Source: Larus michahellis
Lineage: Eukaryota > Chordata > Aves > Charadriiformes > Laridae
Direction of reading: 5' to 3'
DNA length: 64,000 nt
Assembly (NCBI RefSeq): GCF_964199755.1
Contig: NC_133896.1
Location: 174,283,092 to 174,347,091 of the forward strand
The notes beneath the pieces were generated by a model. That model worked only from the letters and a program-made list of their open reading frames with translations, was not told the origin of the DNA and made no database searches. This document shows, piece by piece, positions 1-13,500 of the stretch. The position numbers and the translations under genes were made by a program. Each line of letters begins with the position of its first letter. Positions within the stretch are counted from its first letter, which is position 1.

Positions 1-3000
1 GAATTACTCCATACACAAAAGTAACATACCAATGACCTAATTTGTTAGCTGGCACCCAGTCAAACCTCAGAGCCACCCAAGGTAGACAAAAATATAACCA
101 ACTTGCTGATTCTTAGCCAATCTTGCTTTGTTCTTCTTTCATTCAGAGGAAAGACCTTTCAAAAACACTTCATTTCTCTGCTACATGTATTCATATTCTC
201 TTTTAATATTCATTTGGTTGGATAACAAAGAATGTTATGCTCAGCCATAGCAAAACATTTGTATAGACAAGCTCAGCAGGAGTTTTCGTGTTGTGCTGTC
301 AACACTGCACAATGGCCGCCTTTTTTAAAAAAATTGAACGTTACGCAGAAAAAAGTTCAGATTTTCAGACCAATTAATATCTAGCGATATCAACTGAATC
401 GGAGGCTTTGCATTACATTGTAATGTTAAGGGCTTGTAAAAACACTATTGTGGGATTGGAGGTACCTTCTGTGAATGGACACACACACATGCACACAAAT
501 GTATGGAGCACAAGAATTTCTAGCAGCTATTAATCCCAGTGCTATGTCTTTGAGATCTTCTTATATATTTTAAAGAAATATTCTTGAGCATGCCACATCC
601 CTCCACATATTTATCCCTAGGTAAGTAATTGTTTGACATAGAAAACCAATTCAGTAAAATAAAGATATGAAAAAATTTCTGAAGTGTGAAATCCTGAGGA
701 GTATGACTCGCTGTGTAACACTTTTTTCAAGCAAAGAGTTTATTTGTCAATATGCCCTAATTATTTTCCAAAAATAAGAAATTCAAAACCAAAAAAGTGG
801 ATAATATACACAAAAAGAAAGTTTGACTAAGGCGTAATTCTTTCCCACACAAGAATAGATCGGTCCTTCCACTTATACAGAAAGTTAGAGATTTGCCATT
901 GACTTCAAAAATTCTTCATGATCTTTTTTGTTCTGCATACACTGATAACTCTCGGTATGAAACATTTCTTCTGGTGACACAGATACAAATTAATTTCTGA
1001 TTAGCGTCTATATACAAAAATGAAAATTAACTATGCATGTTAGATAACACAGCATCCGAAAAGCTCAGTAGAAAATAAAAGGAAAGATGAACTGTTCAGA
1101 AAAGCAGCTGAGCCTTAGACTAGGCATGACTGCAATTGACAGGTGAGATCCTACAGGCACAAGGTACCAAAAATAAACAGATGCAGTTAAAAGAACAGTT
1201 TGAATGGACAGAGAAGGCTTATCTTTTCTGTAGTAGATGAATATTCCTTCCTCTCTGAAGGAAAATATGCCTAAAAACAGAAATCCTAAAGTTCTAAAGA
1301 GAGGTCTTTTCCCAAAACATCGAAAGGGTGGTAATACCTGTGAATATTTTCCACTGTATGTGCCAGTGCCATGAATAAGTACACTAATAGGAAATTGTTG
1401 AGGGCAGGTATTGCTACCACGAGCATTTTTCCCTTCCCTAATGAACTATGGAAACCATTCTCTCCATTACCTGGCCCCCAATCATCAAGACATCAATATT
1501 TATGTTTCCCACATCAATATATAGTTTACTTATGCCAAAGCATAGCTTTCGTTCCTTTAATTACAAGCTCATTGATTGCAAGAGCTTACTAGGCTACCTT
1601 CCAGGCCTTTACAAAGCACAATTATATGCATCAAAACACATTTTTTTTAACTTTCTTAAAAAAAAAAATCGAATCATTTTAGTGTTTGAGATGTATGTTC
1701 TCCCTCTAAATCAAATTTACCTCATTAAAAACACAATTGCATACTGCCAAATTGCTAAATCTACATTGAAGACTTCAGTTATTTTATGTTTCTAGTGGAA
1801 ATTATTAGCATGTAAGATAAAATGCATTTTAATCTTTTCCTTCTGCACAAACTTTTACTGGCTAAGCCAAGATAGAAAAAAATCAGTCTCACCAGCATAC
1901 AGACATGACAAGGGTGCGTGAAAAGGAACTTTAACTCTGTTGTGTTTGTGATTGGTTCAGATCTAATTTTCAGACAAACAAAAAAAATATCAATACCTAG
2001 ATAATAACTAGAAAAACCCAAGCCACAATGGCGTTCATTTGAATAAAACAGTAGATCACAGACATTTGGAACTTTGGATGTTCTGGCTGGAGTGCAGATG
2101 GGGATTTGGACAGACTGGCTTTTGAAGCTGACATTTGGTGAGGTGAAGTCACTGAGAAACAGAATCACCATGAAATATTTTGTAGACTTTACTAGAAAAC
2201 CTTCATAAGACTGCAGGCCAACACAAACCCAATGGCTATGTCTATGCTAGTATATAAAAGAGGGCCAGAGACCAAAACAAAATGTGACACTGTTTTTGGA
2301 GGTGGTCCCTGGAACAAATTATCCCCAGAACTGTGCCACATATTGACTCAGAAACAGTTGTTTGGAGACATCCTCCCAGAACCCAGGACTGAGCCAGCAA
2401 TTAAGCAGTGCCTACAATGAAGGATCCAAAACTCTACTTTTCTCCCTTGTCTCCTTTTATTTAGCACACAATGGCAATTTGTGCCTTCGACCTAAATATT
2501 GCCAATGGTGGGAACGGATTATAATATCATATCATCACCAGGATAGATGCAGTACAGTCAAATGAAGGATTTCTTTGAGTTTTCAGAGCCTAGAAGTCAA
2601 GGCTATGTTGTAGACAGCTTTAGCTGTCATTTATTTTGGCCACTGTGACACAGCAAATGATGTGGTATGGCTCCACACTTAAAGACAAGATTTCCTGGAG
2701 CTTTCTAGCCAAGACTGATGAGTGTAAATTGACCACTTTAACTGGTCCAGCCACCTCTACATTTGCCTATTTTGGTTTTGAAAAAGTTCCCCCACCACAT
2801 TAGCAAAGTATTTGAGGACATTTATAGAAGCATAATTAGACAGACACTCATTTCCTTCCTCTCCCCCTGCTTCTCTTATTGCCTACCCCAGCAAAACAAA
2901 ACAAAGTATTTTTACAATGATATTGGATTGGCAACAGACAGAACCAAAGACTTTTCCCTAATACTCTCCACATATAGGCCCTAAACCAAAACTTGCTTAT

Positions 3001-4288
3001 TCCTGTTGATTTCAAGACCGTTTCAAACCTAGGTCTTAATCTTGCATCGCTGGCATGATGCCCTGGGGTACAGATTTAGAACCCTGTGTAGGATGTAGGG
3101 CTTTTGTTAGATGGAACAGCTTTCCTAGAGTGAAGATTTAAAGTGGAGGCTTTGCCATGTCACTGAGAGCTCCATCTTGTGCAACACAAAGCCACTGGTT
3201 TTGAGACAATGCCGTAGGAATAGCATCTTGTGCCAGACACTACATTCATTCAGGGTTTCTTGAGCAGAAATAATGAGAGGCATTAAAGCAATGTTTACAT
3301 AATGAAATGTAATATCAATCATGCTACATACATTTGTGATAAGAGTAAGGATTGAGTTGTTTTGGACAAAACTGAGCTTTCTTCTTGAGAATGGAAAATT
3401 ACTAGCAGACTGCAAATTTACCCCCTCTATTTTTAATGTTACTCAATCACCTCATCTTAGTGACCTGTAAAATTTACACGGCCATTCAATAAGAGAGGGA
3501 AAAATATGAAAGAATAAAAATGAAAGTCATCCACAGAGCACAGTATCAACAGAAGTTAACCATCCAAGGATAATGAAATTAAATAGTGCTTTTAGAAAAC
3601 TGTATTCTGATTAACACCCTATACAGAGAACCAGGCAGAACACCTTCGCCTCCTTAGGGAACCTGCTCTGAGAGAAAATGGGCTCAGATCTCCCTTGAAC
3701 AAAGGGATCTTAATCCACATCACAACTCTTCATGAGGAACTCCTGTCTGAAGGGAATCACCTCAGCAAATTCACATCAAACAAACTGGAGTGTAAAAGGC
3801 AGAGTTCAGAGCCCATGAGACCTACGTGCCCTTTCTATGGATGGCCCCATATCCCACCTATGGAAAGAGATACATCAGGGGCCCCAAACCTGCTTCCTAT
3901 AAAACTTTCACTGAGGCTAATCAACCTTGAACCAGAGAGAAGTTCCTTACTTCCACCATCTTCTGTTATATCTGACTGTAACTTGGCCATATGGAGAATA
4001 AAAGCCAGGTAACTTACATGTGGGTATAAGCAGGAAGGCAGTCAATGCAGAGAGGACTGGACCTTTCCCAGATGGAGGCAGGCAACAGCTTGTCCCCCTC
4101 CCCTGCCTACCTCCAGGAGGACAAAGCCCTTGAGGGAGCTCTCAGGGCACAGATAAGGCGAAGGCACCAGATGGCCCTGGAATAATAATGACCACTGTTT
4201 TTTCCTGCATAAGTATCCTACTTCTCCTTTTACTGACCCAAGAAAACCTGTTGGTTCCTCACCGGTGTAGAGGGAAACAATGCTCATT
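1..4288. other. Intergenic flank, no gene seen
   Basis: AT-rich, CpG-poor sequence. Open frames are at most 130 codons and have no family motif. A TATAAAA (3898-3904) and an AATAAA (3997-4002) 99 bases apart in a moderately GC stretch give a weak LTR-like hint but no defined ends. Confidence 0.7.
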
Positions 4289-4363
4289 GCAAGGGGGTTG
4301 GACTAGGTGACCTTTAAAGGTCCTTTCCAACCCAAACCATTCTATGATTCTGTGACTCTATGA
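4289..4363 (+). mobile_element. CR1 LINE 3' end fragment
   Basis: The stretch GGTTGGACTAGGTGACC, the following TCCTTTCCAACCC and the closing ATTCTATGATTCTGTGA-type octamers are the recognisable CR1 3' terminus. Only the last 75 bases or so remain, a severe 5' truncation typical of CR1. Non-functional. Confidence 0.85.
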
Positions 4364-6160
4364 CATCACGTCAGGTCTTAAAACCAGATGGTTCCTAAAA
4401 TCTCTTCCACAAGACTATTCCCTGTTTTTCATAAAATTACTTGAAAGTAAAGCGTTATGATGACTGTTATATGGATGACATACTCTTAGCTAAGCAGGTT
4501 TACCTTTTCCTTTATTTTGATTACCCACGGCTCCCAGCATTGGGCAGCAAAATCTGCGCAAGCTAAGGGAAAGCTGTGACCAACCTTTCTGCAAGCTGAA
4601 GCGGGAAGACGGGTCCCACAGTATGCTGTTTCCTCAGCAAAATACAGGACTGCTTTTCCTCCAGCTTTCCCACTCTCATCTTTTTTTGTGCTAGCTAGAA
4701 TCACGTCAGGCACGTGGCAGCACACGGAACACCAGGGCAGAAAACTGTCAGTGATAGGAATCGCTCGCTACAGGACAGACCCAAGCAACGTAGCAGCTCT
4801 TAAAAAGGGATGCAAAGGGCTGTGACACTGCAAAACAGCCTGAAGAACAGGAAGAAGCAGCTGCTCAAAAATATGCCTGTGACCTTTGCATTGACAAAGC
4901 CAGTGGGGAATAGATGTATTCTACAAATGATAAGGGAACAGCCAAATGAAGTGCAAACTGGAGAGGCAGACTGAAACAAGGACTGGACGAAGACCAAGAG
5001 GAGAAATTACCAGAAAAGGATGAGGCAACCGAGGCCCCACATATAGAAGAGGAGAAAAGTAAAGCTTTGTGTCAAGGCAGAATCCTAAAAAAGCCCACAG
5101 GAAAAGCAGATGGGAAATATGCATGGAAACAGTGCTAACACCTGCAACAGGTGTGTTATTCTTTCGATATGAAGGAAAGAGTTCCAACCCCCTATGACCA
5201 CAGCGCAAGCACTGAAAGAGACCTGTCAGGAAGGCAGAAAGGATGAGCAGTCCCAGCCAATTACTTTGCATACAAGGAAAGTAGTTCAAAATATTACATA
5301 AGGAAAACATGATAGAGAGCCAGGACGAAAAGGACTGTCATAACAAAGGTGTTGCTAGATTTATTGAGTAATGCTCTGGAATTTCTAATCATCATATTCC
5401 CTATAGGAACAAATGACACCAGTGAAGTACATTTACATGATATATAAGCAACTGTTTCTTCAGACAGTAAGAAAAAAAAAAAAGAAAGATAATTGGAACT
5501 GTGCAGATAAGCAACTTGCAGAAATTTTCCCCGTGCCAAGCATGGGTGAAGAAAGTAAAATGCTGATACTGGAAGCCAACCAAGGGAAGATCTGATAGGG
5601 GAGGTTGGAGGGTTTTGAATGCACAGATCACTGGAATGCCTCCTGCAGCCGGAGCCAACTGTTTGGATTACACCGTCTCCACTCATGCAGAAAGGTTGCC
5701 AGCCTCTTGGGCTCAGAACTGGCAGGGCCTGTTAGGCAGGCTGTAAACCTTCAGGAGAAGGAGGGAAAGGGAAAGCTTTAGCTTAATTTGAATAATCCGG
5801 CTTGTACTTCCAACATACAAATTAAGCGAGAAACTAAAATTGTTCTGAAGCGAAAGATGAAGGATAACAAGAATATAATGCCTGACGCAAATGTGTGGGG
5901 AAACAAGCAACAACTGGAAGGTGCTGTACTAAATAAAGGAGATTACGATCTGGAAAGACTAACTGAAATTTAGTGGGATAATTCCTGTGTGTTGAAAAGA
6001 CGGGATGCAGTATGCATGGGAAAGGCAGAGCGGAGAAAATCGATAGGTGTAAAAAATGTTATATAACACTTTGAAAGCACATATGTTACAATTTTGACAG
6101 CGACAATAGTAAAATGGTAAAAAGCTTAGGTAAGCGTACAAGAATTTAAAAACAAACAAA
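4364..6160. other. Intergenic, no gene seen
   Basis: Purine-rich on the plus strand, with many GAA/GGA stretches and an A run at about 5470-5480. This makes long minus-strand open frames (up to 130 codons, Phe/Leu/Ser-rich), which I read as compositional. Confidence 0.7.
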
Positions 6161-6336
6161 TAAAGAAAAAGGAAAAGAAAAGAAAAAGAAAAAGGAAAAG
6201 AAAAGAAAAAAAAGGAAAAGGAAAAGGAAAAGAAAAAGAAAAAGGAACAGAAAAAGAAAAAGAAAAAGAAAAAGAAAAAGAAAAAGAAAAAAAAAGAAAA
6301 AGAAAAAGAAAAAAGTAAGAAAAAGAAAAAGAAAAA
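6161..6336. repeat. (AAAAAG)n / A-rich purine tract
   Basis: Imperfect array of GAAAAA and GGAAAA units without interruption by pyrimidines for long stretches. It is purine on one strand and pyrimidine on the other. No LINE or SINE body is recognisable beside it. Confidence 0.95.
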
Positions 6337-9300
6337 CTATGGTATTAATAGCATGTATTTCCTTTTTCCTTTAGGCCACCACTCTGGAACAGAGACAGGA
6401 ATGGCACAAACCTCTGAACGGATTTTAGTTGATCAAGTCTGTGGATAGTGCATACAGATGCAAAGATACCAATATCATACAATGAATTCCAAAGAATAAA
6501 GATGATGAGTCGGGTGAAAGTTTCACCTATTGGGAAAAGGGCACTGAAAATATGGAAGCAGAACACTTGAATCCAGTACAGCAAGAAAATAATTCACAAA
6601 GCAAAATAGTGGAAGGGGATCCATTCCACTCTCAGGAAGATTCTAGAGAACATAAGCAACTGAATATGGGATGAGAATAAATGTTTAAAGTCTACCTTTA
6701 TGAAAGCAAATTAGGTACTTTGGGGGAAAACGCAGCAGGATTAAAACTCATCTGTGGAAAAAAAAACAACAAAATCAAACAGGAGATAAAAAGGCAAAGC
6801 AATGGTCAGAGTGTCTTCACAGGGTCTGTTCAGAGTTCCAAGTACGCATACAGGAAGGAGTGGCAGGAAAAGAATCCAAAAAGTCTTAAGTCTGAATAAG
6901 CCAAAAAGGGGAAAAAAGAATAACAGGACTTTTATAGCTACGGAAGGGGGGAAAAGAAGTAGAGAGATAAAAAGAGAATATACCACTGAAAGAAAAGGAA
7001 AGAAGTTGAAATTTAAGGTGGAACAATAAAAAAAAAAGATACCAACCTGAACTGTGTATCTCATTTAACATTAAAAAAAAAAAAAAAAAAGGGAATTACA
7101 GACAATTAGAGCTAGTGCCTCCAAAATTGCCCTCAACTGTTTGGAACAGGTCCAGAAAAGGACCACTTTGAGACACATAATGTATTTTTGAGGTACTCAG
7201 GAATCAAGAGTAATCAAGAGACCTATCCTTGGCATAGGCTGTAGGAAATTTAGGGTGTGGCTCATGTGATTTATCTTAGGCAATGAAGGCTCTGATATCT
7301 TTGAGCCAGTCCCTCTAGGTTTTTCATGATCAACAAAGAAAAAACAGGAAATTAACCTCTGCATAATAATGTTGGCTTCTGGAATAAGGTCAGATACATC
7401 ATCTCCAGAGATACCTACTTTTCTCCTAGGAGTATAAAAAACAGCCTAATTTAGATTTAGACCTCTAACTTGTATATGCTTCAAGACAGATGAGACAAAT
7501 CCCACCCATGCTTTCCTAATATTAGGAAATCCATGAGGCTGAATTAATGTGTGCAGATGTTTTACAAAGTTGATTCCAAAATGAAAGAAAATTCAAAACT
7601 TCAGATCACCAGTATTTAACTCTGCTTTTTGTGAATGGTAGAAATAACATATCATTTTTATGATAAGAATATTTGTATTAGGTCTGGAGACCATACCCTT
7701 TTCATTTGTTATTCTAACTTCCACTGACTTCTGCTCTAATCCTACTCTCCCAAAACTCCATGGTAAGCATTGAATATAATACTTGCTCACCCAGAAAAAT
7801 ACAACCTTGATAAACACAAGTGGGAAATCCTACCCTCTTTGAAGCTGATGCCAAAATTCCCACAAACTTCAGTGTAACTAAGATTTTACCAGAAAACTGC
7901 ATGGAAATATGTAGGACTGTTTAAGAGAGCAAACTGAAGAAAGAGGACAATATTAACAAAGATGAATGTTAGGCTCACCATTAGGATAACATTCAGTAGT
8001 GAGTTTTAATAACCTCTGAAATGTCTTACTAGAAATGCCTAATGTTGACTGGTTAAGCCAACAGAAAACATAAAAACATAGGTAGAAAAAGTTGACGTTG
8101 GCAATGAAAAGGAATAAAAGACCTAGGAGGTATTGTCAATGCCTAATCTCTTCAATCAAAGGGGATGAAATGGAAAAATGTAATCCTAATTGCTTTCAGA
8201 AGTTTTAGACTGTATATGTTATGGAGATGCAAGCTATTGAAAGAGTGCATTTGGAGAAGTATTTTATAGTAGGAAGAAAGGAAATGATTTAGAGAGCTTT
8301 AACACCTTTAATGGCACCGTGCTGGGAACACGAGGAAGCCATCAACATGAATGAAAACGCAGTGCATGTTCATTGGAAGGCATAACTGCTACCGACAAAC
8401 CGTCACCCTGGTGGGCCCTGTCATCTCCAAAACGCAGCACAAGTAATGCCTATGGGCCAGAAGCTGCATGCAGAAATGTGCAGTAGACCTGTCTCGGGTC
8501 GACTGAGGCTGTATTGTGTGCATGTGTGTCATACTCTTTCTTGATGCCAAACAAAATTGCTTTATCTTCCTGATAATCTTCCTTTTCTAATGAAAAGGAC
8601 AGAATAATCCATCTGTCAGCAGATCTGACAGGAAAACTGGGATCACTGAATTGTTTGGAAACCCAGTCTAAAATTACCAATTTTAAATTAATGCATTTTG
8701 CTCAATTTGAAATGAGCTTATTAAAGCACTTTGCATTATTCAGTACAAAGACTGATTGAGAAAAAATCTGATGTTTATAAAATTCTATTTTATAAGTAAA
8801 AGACTATTTTGTTAGCTAAATTGCACTACAAACCACATAGTATTCACCTTGCAACTAAGGTAACACATGTATGATGAACACTGTTCACTAGTTACCAGTA
8901 ATCTAAAATTAACCATTCCACTATGGATACAGAAAAGTGATGAGAGTACATGTCTATTTACCATTGTTGATTAAAATACAGCTGTGACAAGTGTATATTT
9001 CATCAGTAATGCGAACCCATGGGAAACAGTGAAAAAAAAAAAACTACCCTTATAAGATTATACATACTTTTATATCTGTGATTCCAAATATGAGTAGAAC
9101 ATTCACATCTTTCTTAATACATAGAAAATTATTTATTATTTATTCCTTTGCCTCTTTATTTTTGCAGAGACAGCAACCATGAAAGACCATTTAAGGCAAT
9201 CATTTTCTCAGTGCTACAGCTGTATCAGTGAGACGAAAGACCACTTGAAATACTGGACAGAAAAAAAGAATGACAAGTCTTCCCACTCATACATATTTAC

Positions 9301-9598
9301 TGAACTTCTTTACAGTCATGCAAGACCTTAACCTCTACAGCTATGACATCTAGAACTGCTACTGACGTCAACAAGAGACGGGAAGAATATCAAGACAAAG
9401 ATGTCTGAACTATAATACATTTGTAAACAATTCATAATCAGCAGTATAAAAATATCACCTATGAAATATCAAATTAGCAGAAAACCAATGAATGCGATCT
9501 GTGCTGTGCACTAAATGAAGCAGAAGCCCAAAAGAAAAAAATAGTATGTAATCATATGATTAAAAGTTGTGGCATAAAGGGAGCCTTAAGGTTGTCAG
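6337..9598. other. Intergenic, no gene seen
   Basis: AT-rich sequence with an A18 run at about 7073-7090. No repeat family, RNA gene or coding exon could be recognised. Confidence 0.7.
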
Positions 9599-10229
9599 GA
9601 ATCATAGAATCATAGAACAATTTAGCTTGGAAGGGACCTTAAAGATCATCTAGTTCCAACCCTCCTGCCATGGGCAGGGACACCTCCCACTAGACCAGGC
9701 TGCTCAAAGCCCCATCCAGCCTGGCCTTGAACACTTCCAGGGATGGGGCAGCCACAACTTCTCCCAGCAACATGTTCCAGTGCCTCACCACCCTCACAGT
9801 GAAAAATTTCTTCCTGATATCTAATCTAAATCTACCCTCTTCCAGTTTAAAGCCATTACCCCTTGTCCTATCACTACATGCCCTTGCGAAAAGTTCCTCT
9901 CCAGCTTTATTGTAGGCCCCTGTCAGACACTGGAAGGTTGCTATAAGGTCTCCCCGGAGCCTTCTCTCCTCCAAACTGAACAACTCCAACTCTCTCAGCC
10001 TGTCCTCACATGAGAGGTGCTCCAGCCCTTTGATCTTCTTTGTGGCCCTCCTCTGGCCCCATTCCAACAGGTCCATGTCCTTCTTGTGCTGAGGAATCCA
10101 GAGCTGGACGCAGGACTCCAGGTGGGGTCTTACCAGAGTGGAATAGAGGGGCAGCATCACCTCCTTCGACCTGCTGGCCATGCTTTTTTGATGCGGCCCA
10201 GGATGTGGTTTGCAGTCTGGGCTGGAAGA
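9599..10229 (-). mobile_element. CR1 LINE, 5'-truncated, about 630 bp
   Basis: Read on the minus strand, the copy ends (3') in the octamer tail at 9601-9616, which appears on the plus strand as ATCATAGAATCATAGAA. Minus-strand bases 10181-9690 encode an uninterrupted 163-codon piece of the CR1 pol C-terminus, with the family motifs [43 protein letters not shown] and VRHWN. The 5' edge stops in the segment before the reverse-transcriptase end and abuts a long pentanucleotide microsatellite. The open frame suggests a fairly young insertion, but the copy is dead because ORF1 and most of pol are missing. Confidence 0.95.
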
Positions 10230-10393
10230 GAAGAGAAGAGAAGAGGAGAGGAGAGGAGAGGAGAGGAGAGGAGAGGAGAGGAGAGGAGAGGAGAGGAGAG
10301 GAGAGGAGAGGAGAGGAGAGGAGAGGAGAGGAGAGGAGAGGAGAGGAGAGGAGAGGAGAGGAGAGGAGAGGAGAGGAGAGGAGAGGAGAGGAG
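10224..10393. repeat. (GGAGA)n pentanucleotide microsatellite, about 170 bp
   Basis: Three to four AAGAG units pass into a near-perfect run of GGAGA units up to 10393. It directly abuts the 5' truncation point of the minus-strand CR1. Open frames crossing it in all phases are artefacts. Length is likely polymorphic. Confidence 0.98.
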
Positions 10394-10439
10394 CTTAACT
10401 TTTGCAGGCTTAATTTCTGTTCCTTGCAAATTTCACCAC

Positions 10440-10506
10440 TGGGGCTGTTTTGTTGGGTGTGGTTTGTTGGGGTTTTTTTGTTTGGTTGTTGTTGTTGTTG
10501 TTGTTT
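10440..10506. repeat. GT/T-rich low-complexity tract ending in (TTG)n
   Basis: G/T-only sequence with a TTG run at about 10485-10503, close behind the pentanucleotide array. Confidence 0.8.
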
Positions 10507-13500
10507 TGGAGGACTGAGTTTTTTCGTTTTAATGTCTTTTTTTAAACATAGACTTTTGGACTAGTGTAACTGTTCCCATTCTTGGAGGTCCACGGCATAT
10601 GGCTTCACTGGCAGCGACCCTGCAGAACGATGTACTCTGCAGTGAAGTTGTTCTTGGAGACAAAGCGACAGGATGTTCTCATGTAGGCAGTATGCAATTA
10701 TACATTGTTATCCAGTGACAGCTGATCCAGCAGCCAGCATGCTGCAACACAAGTCAATATTGTTTCTCATGCAGAGAGGAAAGACCTCCCTACAGAACAG
10801 AGGTTAAATCTAGTAGAAGTATCCAAGGGAATAATCAGTTTCTCTGTTCGCAGGTGTAAAGAAGAGGTTTATGACCACAGTTGTGTTATATTCCCTCTAA
10901 TATTATCCTAGATTATATTAATTGCTCCAATATGTATCTCTGGTATAGAACTAACTTAGACAAATACCTCTTGTCTTTTCTCTCTTATACATACAGGAAT
11001 TGCTCTTGCAGCAGTCCAATGTATATATATGAAAGACCAGTTTATCACCAGTGCTCTCCCAATCCAAGACCATGAAGGAACCTAGAGGTACGAGCTGAAT
11101 TACAATGGGTTTTGCTTGACTTAATAAACATATTCATGGTGAAACTAACATAGCCCTTAAAGACATCTAACTCCAAATTAGTGATCCTGGTTTCCTCTGT
11201 AGCTACCGGAGAGCAGCAGGCACTTGCATGGTGTCTCTCATCTTAGGCTGTAGCAGACATCTGAAATAAAGCCATTGAATTGTACTCTAAAAGTGCCCAT
11301 TTCTCTCCATTAACCATAACCATAAGTTTCTGAAGATAAATTCCACCTTTCCTGTGTAGCTACAGATAAAGTTAAGTGTCTGGAAGATGATTTATGCTAT
11401 TGAAAGTGGAGAAAAAGGGGAAGGAAAAGAAAAAGAAAGAAAAAGAAGACAGACAAATTCTTTGCAGCGTGCAGAATTTTGAATGTTAATTTAACCCTGT
11501 AGACTTTCTCTGATTCCTTCATCATCGCTTACATTACCGTTTGCTCCTTATTCTTGAAAATGCGAATGGACTTGGTCAGCTGTCACAGTCCATCTGCTTT
11601 AGCACAGCCCTTATTTCTTTCCTACCAGTGCAAGCATTTAAGTTTTATGTTGGGCCATAACGCTGCGTGAATCTAGCACTTGGGTAAGTCTTTGTAGAAG
11701 GGCTCTCACAGCTGTAGGTAGGGGGCAATTTTCAGTAAGATTTGACTCACCCTTCATCCATTCTCCCCATGATAACCCAGTTATTTTCCCTGCTACGCAC
11801 ATGCGATGCATATTATGTGAACTGTCCAGACTCCCCATGCTGATCTAACCTGAGGCTGCACAACTTCTTGACTATCACAGGCTGAGTTATACTACAGATG
11901 TTTCCTCAGGGCAGGTAATTCTTATCCGATGTTGTAGTTGTCCTGAGGAACAGAACTGTCCTGTGGGCCGCAATATCCCCTAGGCTACCAGTTGGATGGC
12001 TTTGTTCTAAATTAAACACGGAGTGGGTGGTACTAATGAGCATATGAGAATAGTGCTAAATTAAGTATCATAACAAAAGAATGTATTGTCAGTAAAATCC
12101 ATTTTTCATGACCCTCTGGACTAGATGAATGCAAAGCATTTTTTGTGAGGTTATGCTTGAGCAGCTACTGCAAACCGTAGCATCACACCAAAATTCAGCT
12201 AGCAGTAGAGCAAGATTTGCCTTCTGAGGCATAAAGAGAGTGACCTTTTTTTTGTTGGTTTACTTTTGTGAGATGTAATACTATCTGACTTTGTAACCTG
12301 TGCATGATCATATTTCCTTCCAAAAGCTGGCACAAACCTTTGAGACAGCCTGATATTTCATCCAACACAATGGTACCTGTGGCAGTTGTTCAGCAGCTCA
12401 GCCTGCTAAACAAAAATATAAGGAATAACAATTTTGGGAATTACGTTTGTGATTTGGTCAATGAAATGAAGTTACCGTACCACCACCATCAATTATGAGA
12501 ATCTTCTGAATTACTTTAGGAAAGGTTGTAGTAAAACCAATTAACAAACCATACCAGAGAAAGCACCTCTACGCATACTGGAAAACCAGGGAGCAAGCAA
12601 TGTGTGTTAATTATTCTGTCTCTAATGAGTTGCTGTAAGGTTTATTTAAAACCAAGGAGCCTAGGGGAAAAAAAGAATATGAATTGGAAAGCACGTGTTG
12701 GTTGATAACGAAAGTCAGATTGTTAAAGCTAGACAGGAATGGGGAGGGGAGCTTTTTCCTATCAGAAAATCTTTTGTGGGATTGTAACATTTCTGATCAA
12801 ATTATTGTTAAGGAATTCTCTCAGGTCTAAACAAAAACTACTTCCATTTAAATAAGAGAAATAAACATCATCTGCATCATCCCCAGAGAGGCCAACAGCC
12901 TCCCAGTTTGAACAGTACATGGGAAAGTAAAGTACAAATACCCATTCACCTCACTTAACTCGAGCCATTATCGTGAACAGTTATCTATCACATCCCAACT
13001 CATTATTCCAAAAGCCAAACTACAGTCTGCTCTGAGACTGCGTAACAGGGTTTATCAACAGAGCACTCTCACGTAGTTTTGACTTTTGCTTTTTGCATTC
13101 AGAACATGGCCCTCTAATCAGATCCCTTTAAAAATGTGTTTGTTAAAGGAAATCGTGCATTTTGGTCCTTTATCTGGGTTAATTTCAGAGAACTTTTATT
13201 CCACCCACTTCAGGATTCCTCATCAGCCTGCCTCCTCCAAATCAAACAGAAGCTCATACTACGAGGTTTTGCTTTAGGTTATACAATCTGCCAGCCTCAA
13301 GCTGAGTTGAGACTGCACTTTTCTTCATTTTACTATTCTTTGTCTAACTGCTTAACTTCAAAACAGGTCTTCCACCCACGTTCTTTTCCCTCAGCTTCCT
13401 CTTCTTAACTGCACGGTTCTTAACACACACTTCTTCCCTTCAGTCTTTCTAGGTCCTAACTCATCTCCTGAGCAGATGGCAATGGGGAAGCTGCCAGGGC

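Noticed and set aside
1779..2171. 130-codon minus-strand open frame
   Set aside because: Isolated, in AT-rich sequence with no motif or promoter.
6161..6336. A-rich tract considered as a SINE or LINE poly(A) tail
   Set aside because: No element body or target duplication is visible on either side; simple repeat is the simplest reading.
10224..10393. Regular repeats considered as a CRISPR-like array
   Set aside because: Units are 5 bp with no spacers, in a eukaryotic genome: a plain microsatellite.
10017..10564. 166-174-codon frames with GEERR repeats
   Set aside because: Translation of the (GGAGA)n microsatellite joined to antisense CR1.
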